Shown: in pieces, positions 53,101-62,583 of the stretch
Layout: each line of letters begins with the position of its first letter
Numbering within the stretch: position 1 is the first letter of the stretch
Assembly: GCA_965267475.1 (NCBI GenBank)
Contig: OZ254079.1
Span: 2,914,001-2,978,000 of the forward strand
Source: JBCBKU01 sp965267475
GTDB taxonomy: Bacteria; Pseudomonadota; Alphaproteobacteria; Rhodobacterales; Rhodobacteraceae
Direction of reading: 5' to 3'
Length of the DNA: 64,000 bases
Made by a program: the position numbers and the translations under genes
The notes under the pieces: generated by a model
What the model was told of the DNA's origin: nothing
Seen by the model: only the letters and a program-made list of their open reading frames with translations
Database searches by the model: none

Positions 53101-54324
53101 GGGCTGTTTTCCTACATGTCGGACTTCCCCGCGATCGAGGCCGGGCCAGACATCGCACCGGATCCAACCTTGCCGGACCCTGAAGTTCACTACCCGGAAA
53201 CCGAACCCAACCTGTACCTGAAATTGACGCGGTATCGCCGCCCGATTGAAGGCAAGCACAAGGGCCCGGTGATGCTGGCGGGCGGATTTGGCACCAAGGC
53301 GTCAGCTTTCGCGCTCTCGACGGTCAACACGAACCTTGTCAAGGTTCTGACCGATGCCGATTACGATGTCTGGTTGTTCGACTATCGGGGCAGCGGGGCC
53401 ATCAAAGCCAGCCAGAAGCCCTTCAACCTGGATGACGTGGCAACCAAGGACTGGCCGGCCGCCATCGACATGGTGACGGCCCGCACGGGTGCCAAAGATG
53501 TCCAGCTTCTGGTCCATTGCGTCGGCTCGATGACGGCTTTCATGTCGGTCATGGCCGGCGAGGACCGGGTGCGGTCGATCCTCTGTTCTCAGCTTGGGCC
53601 CCATGCGATCACCAACTGGTTCAACTTCGCCAAGGGCGACAGCCACATGGCCAGCTATCTGGCGCACGGGTTGCCGGAAGCGTTCTGGCCGGTTCTCGAC
53701 GCGATGCAGGTTCCGAAGGACGTGGCCGAGATCGCGAAACATGGCTGCCCGGTGATCGACCCACGTTCGTCACCCAAAGCGGATCCCTCGCCCACGGACA
53801 CATCAATCGGCCCGATTTCCGAGGTGGAAACGGCCGCAGCCATCGATGCGCTGGTCTATAACGTGCCAAGCTTTGCGCCGGTGCCTTGCCTCAGCCCGAC
53901 ATGTCACAGGATCAACGCGATTTTTGGGCCGAGCTATCTGCACGACAACTTGAACGAAGCCACCCATAACGCGATCCGGCACATGTTCGGGCCTGTGTCC
54001 TCGACCTCCGGTATCCAGATCGGAAAAATATTCGAGACCGGCCATGTCATCAGCGACGACTGCAGCATCGATTACTTCGCAAAGCCCGAGCGCTTGCAAA
54101 TCCCGATCCATTTCATTGCCGGCGGACGAAACGCCGAAATGTTGCCGGAAGCGACACTGCGCACGCTTCACTGGCTGCAAAACGTCAATCCGAAGGCGGC
54201 CGAAAAAGGCCTGTACACGCGCAAGGTCTATCCCGACTATGGCCACATGGATTGCTTTATCGGGCAGAACGCAGCGGACGACATCTTTGACGATCTGGTC
54301 AGCGTGCTCGATCAGGTGAAATGA
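50185..54324 (+). CDS. GMC oxidoreductase fused to alpha/beta hydrolase (cholesterol-oxidase-like)
   Basis: This 1379-residue protein carries an N-terminal FAD-binding GMC-type oxidoreductase: VVVVGSGYGAGVAASRLA (19-36), GCGLGGTSLINANVA, and the C-terminal GMC signature VHPLGGCSMGD ... GVNPHLTITAVAERA ending near 570. A four-cysteine CTDCGDCVSGC cluster (C196, C199, C202, C206) sits inside it. A middle region of about 450 residues leads to an alpha/beta hydrolase (about 1010-1379) with DYRGSGA and nucleophile-elbow LLVHCVGSM, where Cys1112 replaces the usual Ser. The family is linked to sterol-like alcohol oxidation. ATGA overlap with the cyclase-ATPase. Confidence 0.88.
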   Translation: MQWTPISEPLSHAESHYEVVVVGSGYGAGVAASRLARAGRNVAVLERGREIAPGDYPKAPGTAMAEMQVTLSKTGDRIGNADSLYDFRVGDDVNVLLGCGLGGTSLINANVAIEPDTRIFRHWPKPFRDNPDLLKPFYKRARIMLGSKPYPEGKTVPKLEALKKSAEGMGAPFWRPDINVTFDAGYNAAGVWQEACTDCGDCVSGCNYGAKNTVLMNYLPDAAKKGAKIFTGAHVLSLGRDVKTWVVRVKPTDSKSSSDIDEIEIKADFVVLGAGTLGSTEILLKSAKEIGFSDRLGKGFSTNGDVWAFGYNANMPVAPDDDERLPTYCVGAGPHTVTAGPTPPGEAKYRPGPCITGLLDLRDPDKPVEAGLIIEEGAMPGALAMAYAAAFPMMDALLGDPFRFGDTGQRLMDMQKLAGDIQADPLGLAHRAYDGPVSRTLPFLVMSHDASDGVLTLENDTVTVDWKRAGYEQAFFNDAKALRDASDAIQAEYMPNPLWQDAFGNRLVAVHPLGGCSMGDSHESGVINDACQVFDGKGGLHDGLFVVDGAAIPRSIGVNPHLTITAVAERAMSCLIDAKKWPYDDTPAKDDLADLGPPPGIPVDILDMLDSAIAGIEQIKQAIDNQMWELARMMLMGVWRNVLSTYETYKDKLHGLFQPPDLATFIGKLGDPDPQRDIVGPILGEMLDVLRPIRDALERGDFAKIQDIAETKLGDFSPPVCFKETMTGRVVKSGLDDPPSPFDPYEAAGDGPANAVFTGTVKAPALKTAITPGKSGAEIKDATFECDALGGSFDVQKGHFDFLIPDPARIESWNMIYTGELTKDDAPDPLFFRGKKTLERREGSHWWKDLTDLSVDIAEDPKFEKIVARGMLHVEFEEVIKQAKNLKIEYTALELFTALSESHTALKTAFDDNPHDLLNVVKDLGFRTGCVKGVLLALSYTQDYKDAPQALAAAYKAQVFARMGGLVLRTYGGLFSYMSDFPAIEAGPDIAPDPTLPDPEVHYPETEPNLYLKLTRYRRPIEGKHKGPVMLAGGFGTKASAFALSTVNTNLVKVLTDADYDVWLFDYRGSGAIKASQKPFNLDDVATKDWPAAIDMVTARTGAKDVQLLVHCVGSMTAFMSVMAGEDRVRSILCSQLGPHAITNWFNFAKGDSHMASYLAHGLPEAFWPVLDAMQVPKDVAEIAKHGCPVIDPRSSPKADPSPTDTSIGPISEVETAAAIDALVYNVPSFAPVPCLSPTCHRINAIFGPSYLHDNLNEATHNAIRHMFGPVSSTSGIQIGKIFETGHVISDDCSIDYFAKPERLQIPIHFIAGGRNAEMLPEATLRTLHWLQNVNPKAAEKGLYTRKVYPDYGHMDCFIGQNAADDIFDDLVSVLDQVK

Positions 54325-57300
54325 CCACGCCCGAGGGCGACCGGCGCTGGACCGCGCTTTTGTCGGCAGACATGGTGGGATCGACCCAAGCCGCACACGA
54401 CCTTGGGCCCGAAAAGGCCTTCGGACTGATCGCCCGCGCACTTGATCTTGCCAGATTGGCGATCGAGGCCGAAGGCGGTCAGGTCGTGGATACCGCAGGT
54501 GACGGGATCCTGGCGGCATTTGGCGCACCGCGCGCGCTTGAGAATGCCTCGCTTCAGGCCTGCCGGGCTGCCTTGCGGTTTCGCGATGCCTTGCAGGATC
54601 AGGCGGCACCCTTGATGGCGGATTATGGCGTGGCACCCCAGTTCCGGATGGGGATCGCGGGCGGTAACGCCATGGTCGCCCATTTGCCCGAAGGGGGCGT
54701 GAAGATCATCGGCGACCCGGTCCATGCAGCCACACGGCTGCAAGAGGCCGCGGCGCCCGGCAGCATTCTGATCTCGGACGAAATCGACCGTGAGGCATCG
54801 GGATTTCTCAGGGTGCAGGATCTGGCTCCAATCGACGCCAAAGGGTTCAGCGAACCCCTCGCCTGCCACCAAATCCTTGGGCTGGCCGAGACGACCACAA
54901 CCTTTGAAGGCGTGCGGCGTCGCGGCGTTGTCGATCTGGTAAGCCGCAGGGCCGAACTGGACCAAGCGCTTGCCGCATTGGCGGAACCAACGGGTGTTGT
55001 TCTGATACACGGGCCAGCGGGAATTGGGAAATCTCGTCTGGTTCACGAAATCACAACCAGCCTATCGGCGACCCGCGCAGCCTTCGTCGGCCAGTGTCAC
55101 CCCATCGCATCGGGCCAGGCCTATGGGCCTGTGCTGGACATCCTTCGCCAGATCGGCGGCGCCCCCTGGGGCGCAGGTCGGGCTGAGACCTTAAAGGCCG
55201 TGTTCGACGTGCATCCCGATCTGCATGACCCAGCGGCAGCCGCCCGGTTTGTCGAAGCTCGAACCCAGCCAGAACACGGGGCCGACCGAGCATTGGATGA
55301 CCGCGATTTCCTGGCTGGTCTTCTGCAGGGCGTCTGCACTGCGCTTGGCTGTCTTCTGGTCATCGAGGATGTCCACTGGATCGATGCCGCCACAAATGCG
55401 CTGATCGCCAAGCTTGTTCAGTCCGGCGCACCCCTTCTTGCCACCAGCAGACCTGGGTTCAACGCCGACTGGTTCCAGGCGGCAAAAACGACCCGAATTG
55501 CCCTTCCCCCCTTGGACCAGACCGAGATCCGCCAGATCGCCGAGGCGCAGCTTGGCGGGCGCTTGTCGGACGCTCTGGCACAGTTGATCGGGGACCGCGC
55601 CGAGGGCGTACCCCTGATCGCCGAGGAAATCACCCGCGCCCTAAGGCAGGAAAGCAGGCTTCATGACCCGGGCACCGGGTTTGTCTTGACGGAAGACGCC
55701 GGACAGCTTTTGACCGGCAATCTGGAACAACTCGTTCTCAGCCGGGTCGATCGCTTAAGCCCATCGCAGCGCGAAACGCTTCAGATCGCCGCCGCAATCG
55801 GTCGGGACTTCGATGCAACTCTGCTAACCGCGGCCTTGGGAAAGACGCCGGATCTGGCCGGGATCGCTGCCGAGCCCGGATTGATCGAGGATCGCGGCGC
55901 GGGCCAATGGCGATTTGATCACGCCTTGATCCGGGACGCTGTCTATGACGGGCTGCTCACGCCCCAACGGCAGGCCTCGCATGCCCGAATTGCCGCCGCC
56001 CTGGAAAAGGCGCCCGAAGCGCAGCCTTATGGCTGGGGCGTTCTGGCCGATCATTGCCTCAGGACAGACACGCCCGAACGGTCAGTGCCCTTTTTGGTCA
56101 AGGCGGCGGGCGACAGCCTGCGCGCCTATAACATGTACGAGGTCGACGCGCTGTTGGACCGCGCGATGGGCTTTCTGGAAACCGATCCCGATCTGATCGA
56201 TGACGACGGTTTCCGCGACCTCGCGCATTTCTGGCTCCGGGCGCTGGACCAAATCGGGGACTTCGGACGCGTCGAGAAGATCGGCGCGCGCGTAATCCCT
56301 AGGCTGGAACGGGCCGGCTATGCGCCCGCGCTCAGCATCGTTCGGACCCTGACCGCAGTCGGGATGGCGCATACTCGGGACTACGAAGATGCCGAAGCTC
56401 TGGCGCTGCGCACCCTTGAAAGGGCCGAGGCCGAAGCCGATCAATGGGGCGCGGCCTGGTCCAAGATCGCGCTGATGCGGATCTACGATGAAACCGGCTG
56501 GCGCGGCTTGTCCGAAATTGAGCGCCTCGCCCATGAAATCATGCCTGTCGCAGATGCGACCGGCGACAGGCATTTGGCGATGATGGCGCGATACATGCTT
56601 TGCGCCGGGTACAGGTCCGCCGGATACAAACGAAAGGCCTTCGACATCGCCGACCAGATCGGCGCCTTTGCGGAAACCGAAAACGACCGACGGGCGCGGT
56701 CCTTCGCCACATGGGCGCGGGCCATTCTCTATTCGCTTGAGGCCAACCCCGAAAAGGCGATGGAGACGATCGCACCTGCGCGCGCCGATGCGGTGCCGGG
56801 TGCCGCCGACGATCGGGTCAGCGCCGGGATCGAGCTGTTCGCGGCGACCTTCCTGCGTCCACCGGACGAGGTCCGCCCGAAGGTGCAACACATGATCGAC
56901 GAAGCGCGGGCCCTTGCAGACCACAACATTCTTCACTCGATGGAATGGATCATGGCGCTTCTTGAGCTGAAGTCGGGCCACCTGGCCAAGGGGTGGCGGT
57001 CCCTGGCGAACTATATCGATGAAACGAAGAAAGCGGGAAATGTCCAATTCGTCCGGCAAGGCGCCATTACCCGCGCCGAGTTTCTGCTGACCATTGCTGG
57101 TTTGGTCGACCCGGCGGCAGAAGCCCCGCCTGAGCGGCCCGTATTTCCGCGAAAGCGCCCCGGCATCCGGGATCTGGCGCTGTTTCTCACGCTGAAACCA
57201 CGGGCCCTGAAACTGGCAGAGCGGGATCTGCATCGCTGTATCGCGCTTGATCCCGAAAAACACGGTGCCCATTTCACGCGGGCCACGATAGGGCTGGGTC

Positions 57301-57461
57301 TCATTGCCGCCGCGCGCGGAGATCGTGAAACGGCCATACAACATCTGGAAACCGGGCATGCCGAAGCCTTGTCCGAGGATTTGGACGTTCTGGCGATGCG
57401 GGCCATGCGGGCTTTGTCCGCATTGGGCGTGACGCCGGTTCCCGCCGCCAATCCGGCCTGA
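54321..57461 (+). CDS. Nucleotide cyclase-domain/AAA ATPase/TPR signalling protein
   Basis: This 1046-residue protein has a class III adenylate/guanylate cyclase domain at about 8-190. Both metal aspartates are present (D17 in SADMVGST, D61 in TAGDGILAAF), but the transition-state Asn-Arg pair reads VHAATR (H135 in place of Asn, R139 kept). A STAND/AAA-type ATPase follows, with Walker A HGPAGIGKSRL (231-238) and Walker B CLLVIEDVHWID. The C-terminal half is a helical TPR-like region (about 600-1030). It is the last gene of the metallophosphoesterase-GMC operon, with an ATGA overlap, and probably senses its state. Confidence 0.9.
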   Translation: MTTPEGDRRWTALLSADMVGSTQAAHDLGPEKAFGLIARALDLARLAIEAEGGQVVDTAGDGILAAFGAPRALENASLQACRAALRFRDALQDQAAPLMADYGVAPQFRMGIAGGNAMVAHLPEGGVKIIGDPVHAATRLQEAAAPGSILISDEIDREASGFLRVQDLAPIDAKGFSEPLACHQILGLAETTTTFEGVRRRGVVDLVSRRAELDQALAALAEPTGVVLIHGPAGIGKSRLVHEITTSLSATRAAFVGQCHPIASGQAYGPVLDILRQIGGAPWGAGRAETLKAVFDVHPDLHDPAAAARFVEARTQPEHGADRALDDRDFLAGLLQGVCTALGCLLVIEDVHWIDAATNALIAKLVQSGAPLLATSRPGFNADWFQAAKTTRIALPPLDQTEIRQIAEAQLGGRLSDALAQLIGDRAEGVPLIAEEITRALRQESRLHDPGTGFVLTEDAGQLLTGNLEQLVLSRVDRLSPSQRETLQIAAAIGRDFDATLLTAALGKTPDLAGIAAEPGLIEDRGAGQWRFDHALIRDAVYDGLLTPQRQASHARIAAALEKAPEAQPYGWGVLADHCLRTDTPERSVPFLVKAAGDSLRAYNMYEVDALLDRAMGFLETDPDLIDDDGFRDLAHFWLRALDQIGDFGRVEKIGARVIPRLERAGYAPALSIVRTLTAVGMAHTRDYEDAEALALRTLERAEAEADQWGAAWSKIALMRIYDETGWRGLSEIERLAHEIMPVADATGDRHLAMMARYMLCAGYRSAGYKRKAFDIADQIGAFAETENDRRARSFATWARAILYSLEANPEKAMETIAPARADAVPGAADDRVSAGIELFAATFLRPPDEVRPKVQHMIDEARALADHNILHSMEWIMALLELKSGHLAKGWRSLANYIDETKKAGNVQFVRQGAITRAEFLLTIAGLVDPAAEAPPERPVFPRKRPGIRDLALFLTLKPRALKLAERDLHRCIALDPEKHGAHFTRATIGLGLIAAARGDRETAIQHLETGHAEALSEDLDVLAMRAMRALSALGVTPVPAANPA

Positions 57462-57471
57462 AACAGCCGCG

Positions 57472-58968
57472 CTACCCTTGCGCGAGATACGACCTGAGCG
57501 TGGCCCGGGCCCCATCAGTCCATAGGGCGTGAAGCCATTTCGAAAACGACTCCGCGAAGGGCGCGTTCTGCCCCAGATCGCCGTAAAACTGCGTCAGGGC
57601 CAACCAGGCCGCGGGATCGGACTTCGCCGCGCGGGCCGCAGGCGCCAGGATGTCCCAATGCGGGTCGTTTGGCGCAATCTCGCTTCCGTCGTCCCGGGTT
57701 CCGGCGCACATGCGCGCCCAAAGTGCCTCGGTCAGGGCAAGCCCGTCGATGGATCCGCCCGCGGCCAGGGCATCGCGCAAAATTGGCAGAAGGAAACCGG
57801 TATGCCGGGATGAACCGTCAAAGGCCACGCGCCGGGTTGTGTCCAGGATTTCGGGATTGGCAAAACGGCGTTCGATCAGGCCAAGATATTCGGCCGGGGT
57901 GGTCTCGGGCACGGCATCCACATAGGGGACGATTTCGTCCATCTCGACCTTGCGGAAGAACGCCGCCAGATCCGCATCTTGCATGCAGGCCGCAATCGTC
58001 GGCAGTCCAAGGATTTCCCCTGGATTCGCAAGCACTTGGTGGCCGGCGTTCAGGATGCGGATCTTCATGCTTTCATAGGCATGGACGCTGTCGGTCAGGG
58101 TTGCCCCGACTTCTTCCCATGGTGGGCGGCCCGCGCAGAACCGGTCTTCGATCACCCATTGACGATAGTTCTCGTGGGTCACGGGCGATGCATCGTTGAT
58201 TCCGAGACTTCGAACCAGCTTTCGCTCGCTGTCGCCGGTCGCGGGCACGATGCAATCGACCATGGAATTGGGGAAAGCACATTCGGCATCGATCCAATCG
58301 GCCAGGGCCGGGTCGCTCATCCGCGCGAGCCCGACGACTGTCTGATGCAGAACCGCACCGTTGTCTTGCAGATTGTCGCAACAGAGCCCGGTGAAAGGCA
58401 GATGCCCGGCCGCACGACGCGCCTTCAGCGCCGCAATCATCGCCCCGAAGGCGGTACGGGGCGCATCGGGGTTGGCAGCGTCATGGGCAATGTCGTCATG
58501 TGCGGTATCAAGCGCGCCTGACGCATCCAGATAGTATCCGCCCTCGGTGACCGTAAGCGACACGATCCGGATCGCCGGGTCAGACATCGCGGCGATCAAC
58601 GCGCCATTGTCGGGCTCGACGGGAAGAAAATCGATCATCGCGCCTGTGACCTCGGCGCTTGTTCCCGCCGGGTCGAGCTCGATCAGGGTCGTAAGACAGT
58701 CCTGCGGGATAAGCCGGTCGCGCATGCCACCGTCCCCGGCCCGAACCCCGGCCCCAAGTATGGCCCAATCCTGGGCGAGCCCCATTTGCATCAACCGGTG
58801 CAGATACCAGGCCTGATGCGCGCGGTGAAAGTTGCCCAGCCCGATATGGACGATACCGGGCGTCAAGGCGCCCCGGTCGTAATTCGGGCGCTGAACAGCC
58901 TTGGGCAACGCATCCAAGGTCGCGTTGCTTAAGGGTTTGACCGAAGAAGACGTTGTCAGATCGTCCAT
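57472..58968 (-). CDS. mtlK: Mannitol 2-dehydrogenase
   Basis: This 498-residue long-chain polyol dehydrogenase oxidises D-mannitol to D-fructose with NAD. It has an N-terminal nucleotide fold (GIVHIGLGNFHRAHQAWYLH) and a C-terminal catalytic domain holding the family Lys motif (YESMKIRILNAGHQVLA, K in SMKIR). ATG 58968 shares one base with the smoS stop (TGATG), so it is translated in coupling with smoS. Gene order matches the polyol operon of Rhodobacter sphaeroides, where mtlK follows smoS. Confidence 0.92.
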   Translation of the reverse strand: MDDLTTSSSVKPLSNATLDALPKAVQRPNYDRGALTPGIVHIGLGNFHRAHQAWYLHRLMQMGLAQDWAILGAGVRAGDGGMRDRLIPQDCLTTLIELDPAGTSAEVTGAMIDFLPVEPDNGALIAAMSDPAIRIVSLTVTEGGYYLDASGALDTAHDDIAHDAANPDAPRTAFGAMIAALKARRAAGHLPFTGLCCDNLQDNGAVLHQTVVGLARMSDPALADWIDAECAFPNSMVDCIVPATGDSERKLVRSLGINDASPVTHENYRQWVIEDRFCAGRPPWEEVGATLTDSVHAYESMKIRILNAGHQVLANPGEILGLPTIAACMQDADLAAFFRKVEMDEIVPYVDAVPETTPAEYLGLIERRFANPEILDTTRRVAFDGSSRHTGFLLPILRDALAAGGSIDGLALTEALWARMCAGTRDDGSEIAPNDPHWDILAPAARAAKSDPAAWLALTQFYGDLGQNAPFAESFSKWLHALWTDGARATLRSYLAQG

Positions 58969-59731
58969 CAGCTCATCCAATTACCACCGTCTACGTTATA
59001 GGTCTGGGCAACGATATACCTGGCCTCGTCTGTGGCCAGAAAAACGGCCATGCCCGTCAGGTCTTCGGCCGTGCCCATGCGACCGAAAGGCACGGCTTCG
59101 CCGACCTCTTGCTTCTTTTGCCCGGGCGCTTTGCCCTCGTGCTTTGCGAAGAACGCGTCCACGCCGTCCCAGTGCTCTCCGTCCACCACACCGGGCGCGA
59201 TCGCATTCACGTTGATCCCGTGCCTGATCAGATCCAGACCCGCAGATTGCGTCAGACTGATCACCGCCGCTTTCGTCGCGCAGTAGACACCGACCAAGGC
59301 TTCGCCTCGACGCCCCGCCTGACTTGCCATGTTGATGATCGTTCCACCCTGCCCGCGTTCGATCATGAGCTTGGCCACGGCCTGAAGCGTGAACAGCGTT
59401 CCGCCCACGTTGATGTCGAAAACGCGGGCATAATCCTCACGCGTGATCTCGACAATCGGCGCGGCGGTGAAAATCGCTGCATTGTTGATCAGAATGTCGA
59501 TCTGGTCCAGGTGCCGGACAGTCTCGGCCACGGCCGCATCGATGCTGCTTTGGCGCGTGATGTCCATCTCGACCGCCACCGCGCCGATATCACTGGCTGC
59601 AGCACGCGCGCGGTCCATGTCGATATCGCCGATCGCCACCCGGGCTCCCTCGGCTACATAGGCCTTGGCAAACGCCAAACCGATGCCGCGCGCGGCACCG
59701 GTGATCAGCGCAGTTTTGCCCGCCAGTCGCG

Positions 59732-59735
<4 letters not shown>
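58968..59735 (-). CDS. smoS: Sorbitol (galactitol) dehydrogenase, SDR family
   Basis: This 255-residue SDR oxidises D-sorbitol to D-fructose (and galactitol in the R. sphaeroides enzyme). It has ALITGAARGIGLAFAKAY (TGxxxGIG), NNAAIF, catalytic S and YCATKAAVISLT (YxxxK), and a C-terminus NVDGGNWMS that fits this tetrameric enzyme's known C-terminal end. ATGA overlap with smoK upstream. Confidence 0.93.
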
Positions 59736-60736
<1,001 letters not shown>

Positions 60737-60748
60737 GAGTGTCTTTCC

Positions 60749-61579
60749 TTATTTAACCGCGCCGAAGGTCAGGCCGCGGACAAGTTGTTTCTGGCTGAAC
60801 CAGCCGAGGATCAGCACCGGAGCGATGGCCATCGTAGAGGCCGCCGAGAGCTTGGCGAAGAACAGGCCTTCCGGACTGGAATAGCTGGCAATAAAGGCTG
60901 TCAGCGGTCCGGCTTTGGCGGCCGTCAGGTTGAGCGTCCAGAACGCTTCGTTCCAGGCCAGAATGATGTTCAACAGGACGGTCGAGGCGATGCCGGGCAC
61001 GGCCATCGGTGTCAGAACATACAGGATTTCCTCGCGCAGCCCCGCGCCATCCATGCGCGCGGCCTCAAGGATCTCGCCCGGGATCTCCTTGAAATAGGTG
61101 TACAGCATCCAAACGATGATCGGCAGGTTCAGCAGCATCAGGATCAGCGTCAGACCGATGCGTGTGTCAAGCAGACCAAGCTGGATGAAGATCAGCGAGA
61201 TCGGATAAAGCACACCAACCGCAGGCAGCATCTTCGTCGACAGCATCCAGAGAAGAATGTCCTTGGTCCGGCGTGACGGCACAAAGGCCATGGACCAGGC
61301 CGCGGGCACCGCAACGAGGATCCCGAGGAATGTCGATCCCCCCGCGATGATCACCGAATTCCACAGGAACTTCATGTAATCCGACCGGTCCTGCACGACG
61401 GCATAGTTTTCAAGCGTCCAATCGAAGAACAGGAAGATCGGTGGATCTGCGATCGCCTGGGCTTCGGTTTTGAAGCTGGTCAGGATCGTCCAGAGGATCG
61501 GGAAGAAGATCAGCAATCCGATGATCCAGGCAAGGGCCGTGTTGATCGCCTTGCGTTGGGTAGTGACTGAGCGTGCCAT
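60749..61579 (-). CDS. smoG: Polyol ABC transporter permease (second subunit)
   Basis: This 276-residue MalG-type permease has six membrane segments and the EAA loop (EILEAARMDGAGLREEILYVLTP, about 175-197) that docks the ATPase. It pairs with SmoF, with 14 bases between the genes. AGGAAAGACAC-type sequence precedes smoK directly downstream. Confidence 0.94.
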   Translation of the reverse strand: MARSVTTQRKAINTALAWIIGLLIFFPILWTILTSFKTEAQAIADPPIFLFFDWTLENYAVVQDRSDYMKFLWNSVIIAGGSTFLGILVAVPAAWSMAFVPSRRTKDILLWMLSTKMLPAVGVLYPISLIFIQLGLLDTRIGLTLILMLLNLPIIVWMLYTYFKEIPGEILEAARMDGAGLREEILYVLTPMAVPGIASTVLLNIILAWNEAFWTLNLTAAKAGPLTAFIASYSSPEGLFFAKLSAASTMAIAPVLILGWFSQKQLVRGLTFGAVK

Positions 61580-61593
61580 GTTGCGTCCTTCCC

Positions 61594-62472
61594 TTAAGCG
61601 TCCAGGTTCTTGCCGACGATGCGCATCAGGAAGAGCGCAACGATATTGGCAAGGATGATGGCATAGACCCCGCCAGCCGAGCCAAGGCCCACATTCTGGC
61701 TTTCGATGACCCGCTGATAGATCAGATAGGTCAGGGTCCGGGTTCCGAAGGCCCCGCCGGTGGTCACGAAGATCTCGGCGAAGATCGACAGAAGAAAGAT
61801 CGTCTGGATCAGGATCACGATTGTGATCGCCCGGCTGAGGTGCGGCAGGATGATGTGGAAGAACCGCGCGATGGGGTTCGCTCCGTCCATTTCGGCCGCC
61901 TCCAGTTGTTCGCTATCCAGCGACTGAATGGCTGTCAGAATGATCAGCGTCGCAAAGGGCAACCACTGCCAGGATACAATCAGGATCAGGGAAAATAGCG
62001 GCTGGTCACTAAGCCAGACCACCGGATCGGCTCCGAGGAAGCGCCAAAGGTGTGACAGGATCCCATTCACCGGATCCATGAACATGTTCTTCCAGACCAG
62101 GGCAGACACCGTGGGCATCACGAAGAAGGGCGAGATCACCAGGATACGCACGATCCCCTGCCCCCACATCGGCTGGTCAAGAAGAATGGCAAGCAGGATC
62201 CCAAGGATGACCGTGATCAGAAGAATGCCGCCGACGATCAGGATTGTCGTCTGAACCGACGGCCAGAATGAGCTTGAGCTGATGAACCGGACGTAGTTGT
62301 CGAAACCGACCCAGTCGAGGCCCTGTTCAATCGAATCTCCCCGAAGCGGCAGGTACTTCTTGAACGAGAAGAACAGCGTCATCGTGAGAGGGACGAGCAT
62401 CCAGACAAGGAGCAGGAAGACCGCCGGGGCCATCATGAGCCGTGCTGCTGATCGAGAGTGCTGAGTAGCCAT
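61594..62472 (-). CDS. smoF: Polyol ABC transporter permease (first subunit)
   Basis: This 292-residue MalF-type permease has six membrane segments and an EAA loop (LEAAEMDGANPIARFFHIILP). ATG 62472 (MATQHSRS) lies 9 bases behind GAGAGG, a better fit than the ATG at 62481, which abuts the same site. It is separated from smoE by a stem-loop. Confidence 0.94.
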   Translation of the reverse strand: MATQHSRSAARLMMAPAVFLLLVWMLVPLTMTLFFSFKKYLPLRGDSIEQGLDWVGFDNYVRFISSSSFWPSVQTTILIVGGILLITVILGILLAILLDQPMWGQGIVRILVISPFFVMPTVSALVWKNMFMDPVNGILSHLWRFLGADPVVWLSDQPLFSLILIVSWQWLPFATLIILTAIQSLDSEQLEAAEMDGANPIARFFHIILPHLSRAITIVILIQTIFLLSIFAEIFVTTGGAFGTRTLTYLIYQRVIESQNVGLGSAGGVYAIILANIVALFLMRIVGKNLDA

Positions 62473-62542
62473 TAGACACATCCTCTCCGTTAACGGACTT
62501 CGCCCGTGTCAGATGAAGTTTGCGGATTTCAGGGTTTCTTGA

Positions 62543-62570
62543 CCAGAGGGCGGGCTAAGCCGCCCCCTGG
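62543..62570. other. Intergenic stem-loop between smoE and smoF
   Basis: CCAGAGGGCGG (62543-62553) and CCGCCCCCTGG (62560-62570) form an 11-bp stem with one mismatch around GCTAAG. No T-run follows in the direction of transcription, so it is not a clear terminator. Hairpins at this place in binding-protein operons usually protect the upstream message and keep binding protein in excess of permease. Confidence 0.55.
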
Positions 62571-62583
62571 CATGGGAGGAAAC

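Noticed and set aside
56082..57515. 477-codon leftward open frame under the cyclase-ATPase gene
   Set aside because: Antisense shadow of the TPR-like half of a real gene, with no recognisable protein features.
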